41,167 bases of DNA, taken from Thermoleophilaceae bacterium (GTDB lineage Bacteria; Actinomycetota; Thermoleophilia; Solirubrobacterales; Thermoleophilaceae). Made by a program: the position numbers and the translations under genes. Below are positions 40,245 through 41,167 of this stretch, in pieces (the first letter of the stretch is position 1; each line of letters opens with the position of its first letter). The stretch lies in assembly GCA_016929195.1 (NCBI GenBank), contig JAFGJG010000162.1, positions 1 through 41,167 of the forward strand. The letters run 5' to 3'. Under the pieces are notes generated by a model. The model was not told the origin of the DNA. It was given only the letters and a program-made list of their open reading frames with translations, and did no database searches.

Positions 40245-41167
40245 AGGTCGGCATCGTGGGGCTGCCGAACGCCGGCAAGTCCTCGCTCTTCAACGCGCTC
40301 ACGCGCGCCGGCGCCCAGGCCGCGAACTACCCGTTCACCACGGTCGAGCCGAACGTGGCCGTCGTGCCCGTGCCGGACGAGCGTCTCGACCGGGTGGCCG
40401 CGACCGTGGGCGCCACACCGGTCGTGCACGAGTCGATCCAGTTCCATGACATCGCGGGGCTCGTGCGCGGCGCCCATCGCGGCGAGGGGCTCGGCAACCA
40501 GTTCCTCGGGAACATCCGCGAGACCGACGCGATCGTCCACGTGGTGCGCGCCCATGACGACGCGCAGGTGGTGCACCCGGAGGGCCGGGTGGACCCCCTC
40601 TCGGACGTGGACGCCGTGGACACGGAGCTGCTGTTCGCGGACCTGGAGCAGGCCGAGCGCCGGCTCGAGCGGGTGGCGAAGCAGGCGAAGTCGCTGGACA
40701 AGGTGGCCGTGGCGGAGGAGCGCTGGCTCCAGCAGGTGGTGGCCGCGCTGCGCGAGGGCCAGGCGGTGCGCACCGTGCCGCCGCCGAGCGACGCGCCGGG
40801 CGCCGACGTGCGGCTCCAGGCGCTCACGTCGAAGCCTGTGCTCTACGTCGCGAACGTGGCGGAGGGCGACCCGCTCGAGCCGCCCGCGGCGCTGGCCGAT
40901 TACGCCTCCGGGCGCGGCGCGCGCGCGACCGCGGTCAGCGCCCGGCTGGACTCCGAGCTGTCCGAGCTCGAGGACGAGGAGGCCGAGGCGATGCGCGGCG
41001 AGCTGGGCGTCGCCGAGTCGGGCCTGACCACCGTGATCCGCGAGGCCTTCGCGCTCCTCGACCTGATCTCGTTCTTCACGGCGGGCGAGGGCAAGGAGGC
41101 GCGCGCCCATGCGATCCCGCGCGGCACGCCGGCGCGGCGGGCGGCGGGCTCCGTCCACTCGGACATC
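40241..41167 (+). CDS. ychF: YchF/OLA1-type ribosome-binding ATPase, 3' end outside the window
   Basis: At least 309 residues, open at the right edge. P-loop VGLPNAGKSSLFNALT, G2/G3 region NYPFTTVEPN and HDIAGLVRGAHRGEGLGNQFL, the degenerate specificity motif YVANVAEGD that gives ATP rather than GTP preference, and the start of the TGS domain (LISFFTAGEGKEARAHAIPRG). It binds ribosomes and takes part in stress control. GTG 40241 overlaps the PAP2 stop. Confidence 0.95.
   Translation, partial: MKVGIVGLPNAGKSSLFNALTRAGAQAANYPFTTVEPNVAVVPVPDERLDRVAATVGATPVVHESIQFHDIAGLVRGAHRGEGLGNQFLGNIRETDAIVHVVRAHDDAQVVHPEGRVDPLSDVDAVDTELLFADLEQAERRLERVAKQAKSLDKVAVAEERWLQQVVAALREGQAVRTVPPPSDAPGADVRLQALTSKPVLYVANVAEGDPLEPPAALADYASGRGARATAVSARLDSELSELEDEEAEAMRGELGVAESGLTTVIREAFALLDLISFFTAGEGKEARAHAIPRGTPARRAAGSVHSDI

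Overview
The window is about 41 kb of very GC-rich DNA (visibly around 70% G+C), tightly packed with genes on both strands. It carries about 47 protein genes (the last one cut by the window edge) and one tRNA. There is no CRISPR array, prophage, transposase or recognisable defence island. The gene content points to a high-GC actinobacterium, most probably the Thermoleophilia/Solirubrobacterales. Indicators are many GTG starts, TANNNT -10 boxes set 6-9 nt before start codons as in leaderless actinobacterial mRNAs, a System I ccm cluster joined to heme genes, a fused cobA-hemD, and several proteins typical of that class. The taxonomic assignment is inference.

Layout. 1-96: a 45-bp tandem repeat with a GNRA-loop hairpin. 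97-3079 (-): class A PBP and MscS channel. 3078-6836 (+): PIG-V-like mannosyltransferase, HAD hydrolase, CPBP protease, L,D-transpeptidase. 6844-10263: small membrane protein (-), pyrE, secreted CAP protein, DUF3089 protein (+) and a PadR regulator (-). 10294-10707 (+): SnoaL-like gene sharing a palindromic operator with padR. 10805-12832 (-): tRNA-Arg(CCT), phosphodiester glycosidase and ATP-grasp enzyme. 12863-18519 (-): secreted-repeat lipoprotein, small membrane protein, SGNH hydrolase, SnoaL/VOC/SnoaL cluster, hypothetical protein, galT-like gene, GNAT and TlpA-like lipoprotein. 18719-21199 (+): an unusual SF2 helicase. 21196-28563 (-): ccmA-ccmB-ccmC-ccmD-hemA-hemC-cobA/hemD-SAM hydroxide adenosyltransferase-birA, nearly all with 4-5 nt overlaps, so probably one cofactor operon. 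28591-29155 (+): internally deleted VOC gene and a SnoaL-like gene. 29310-32597 (-): aldehyde dehydrogenase, Cys-rich siroheme synthase, moaC, mog. 32617-33999 (-): rarA. 33982-37160 (+): M20 peptidase, DUF1385 protein, nicotinate phosphoribosyltransferase. 37201-41167 (+): ftsH, methylmalonyl-CoA epimerase, 73-aa protein, PAP2 phosphatase, ychF (incomplete).

How the genes work together. One minus-strand block makes heme (hemA, hemC, hemD), diverts uroporphyrinogen to siroheme/cobalamin (cobA), and exports heme for cytochrome c maturation (ccmABCD). A second block finishes siroheme and makes molybdopterin precursors (cysG-type dehydrogenase, moaC, mog). Cell-envelope functions (PBP, L,D-transpeptidase, mannosyltransferase, secreted CAP/SGNH/DUF3089 proteins) dominate the left third.

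Most interesting observations: (1) about a dozen starts preceded at 6-10 nt by TANNNT, several with that -10 box built from the upstream gene's stop codon; (2) a set of conserved N-termini (clearest in MoaC) with no ATG/GTG/TTG, pointing to CTG or other non-canonical starts; (3) a Cys-rich N-terminal extension on the siroheme synthase whose start is fixed by a leaderless promoter; (4) a padR/SnoaL divergent promoter with both -10 boxes inside a palindrome; (5) a DUF3089 protein whose nucleophile serine is replaced by leucine; (6) an internally deleted VOC gene behind an intact promoter; (7) a large helicase with basic and acidic tails and a hairpin 5' leader. None of these by itself proves a new system.
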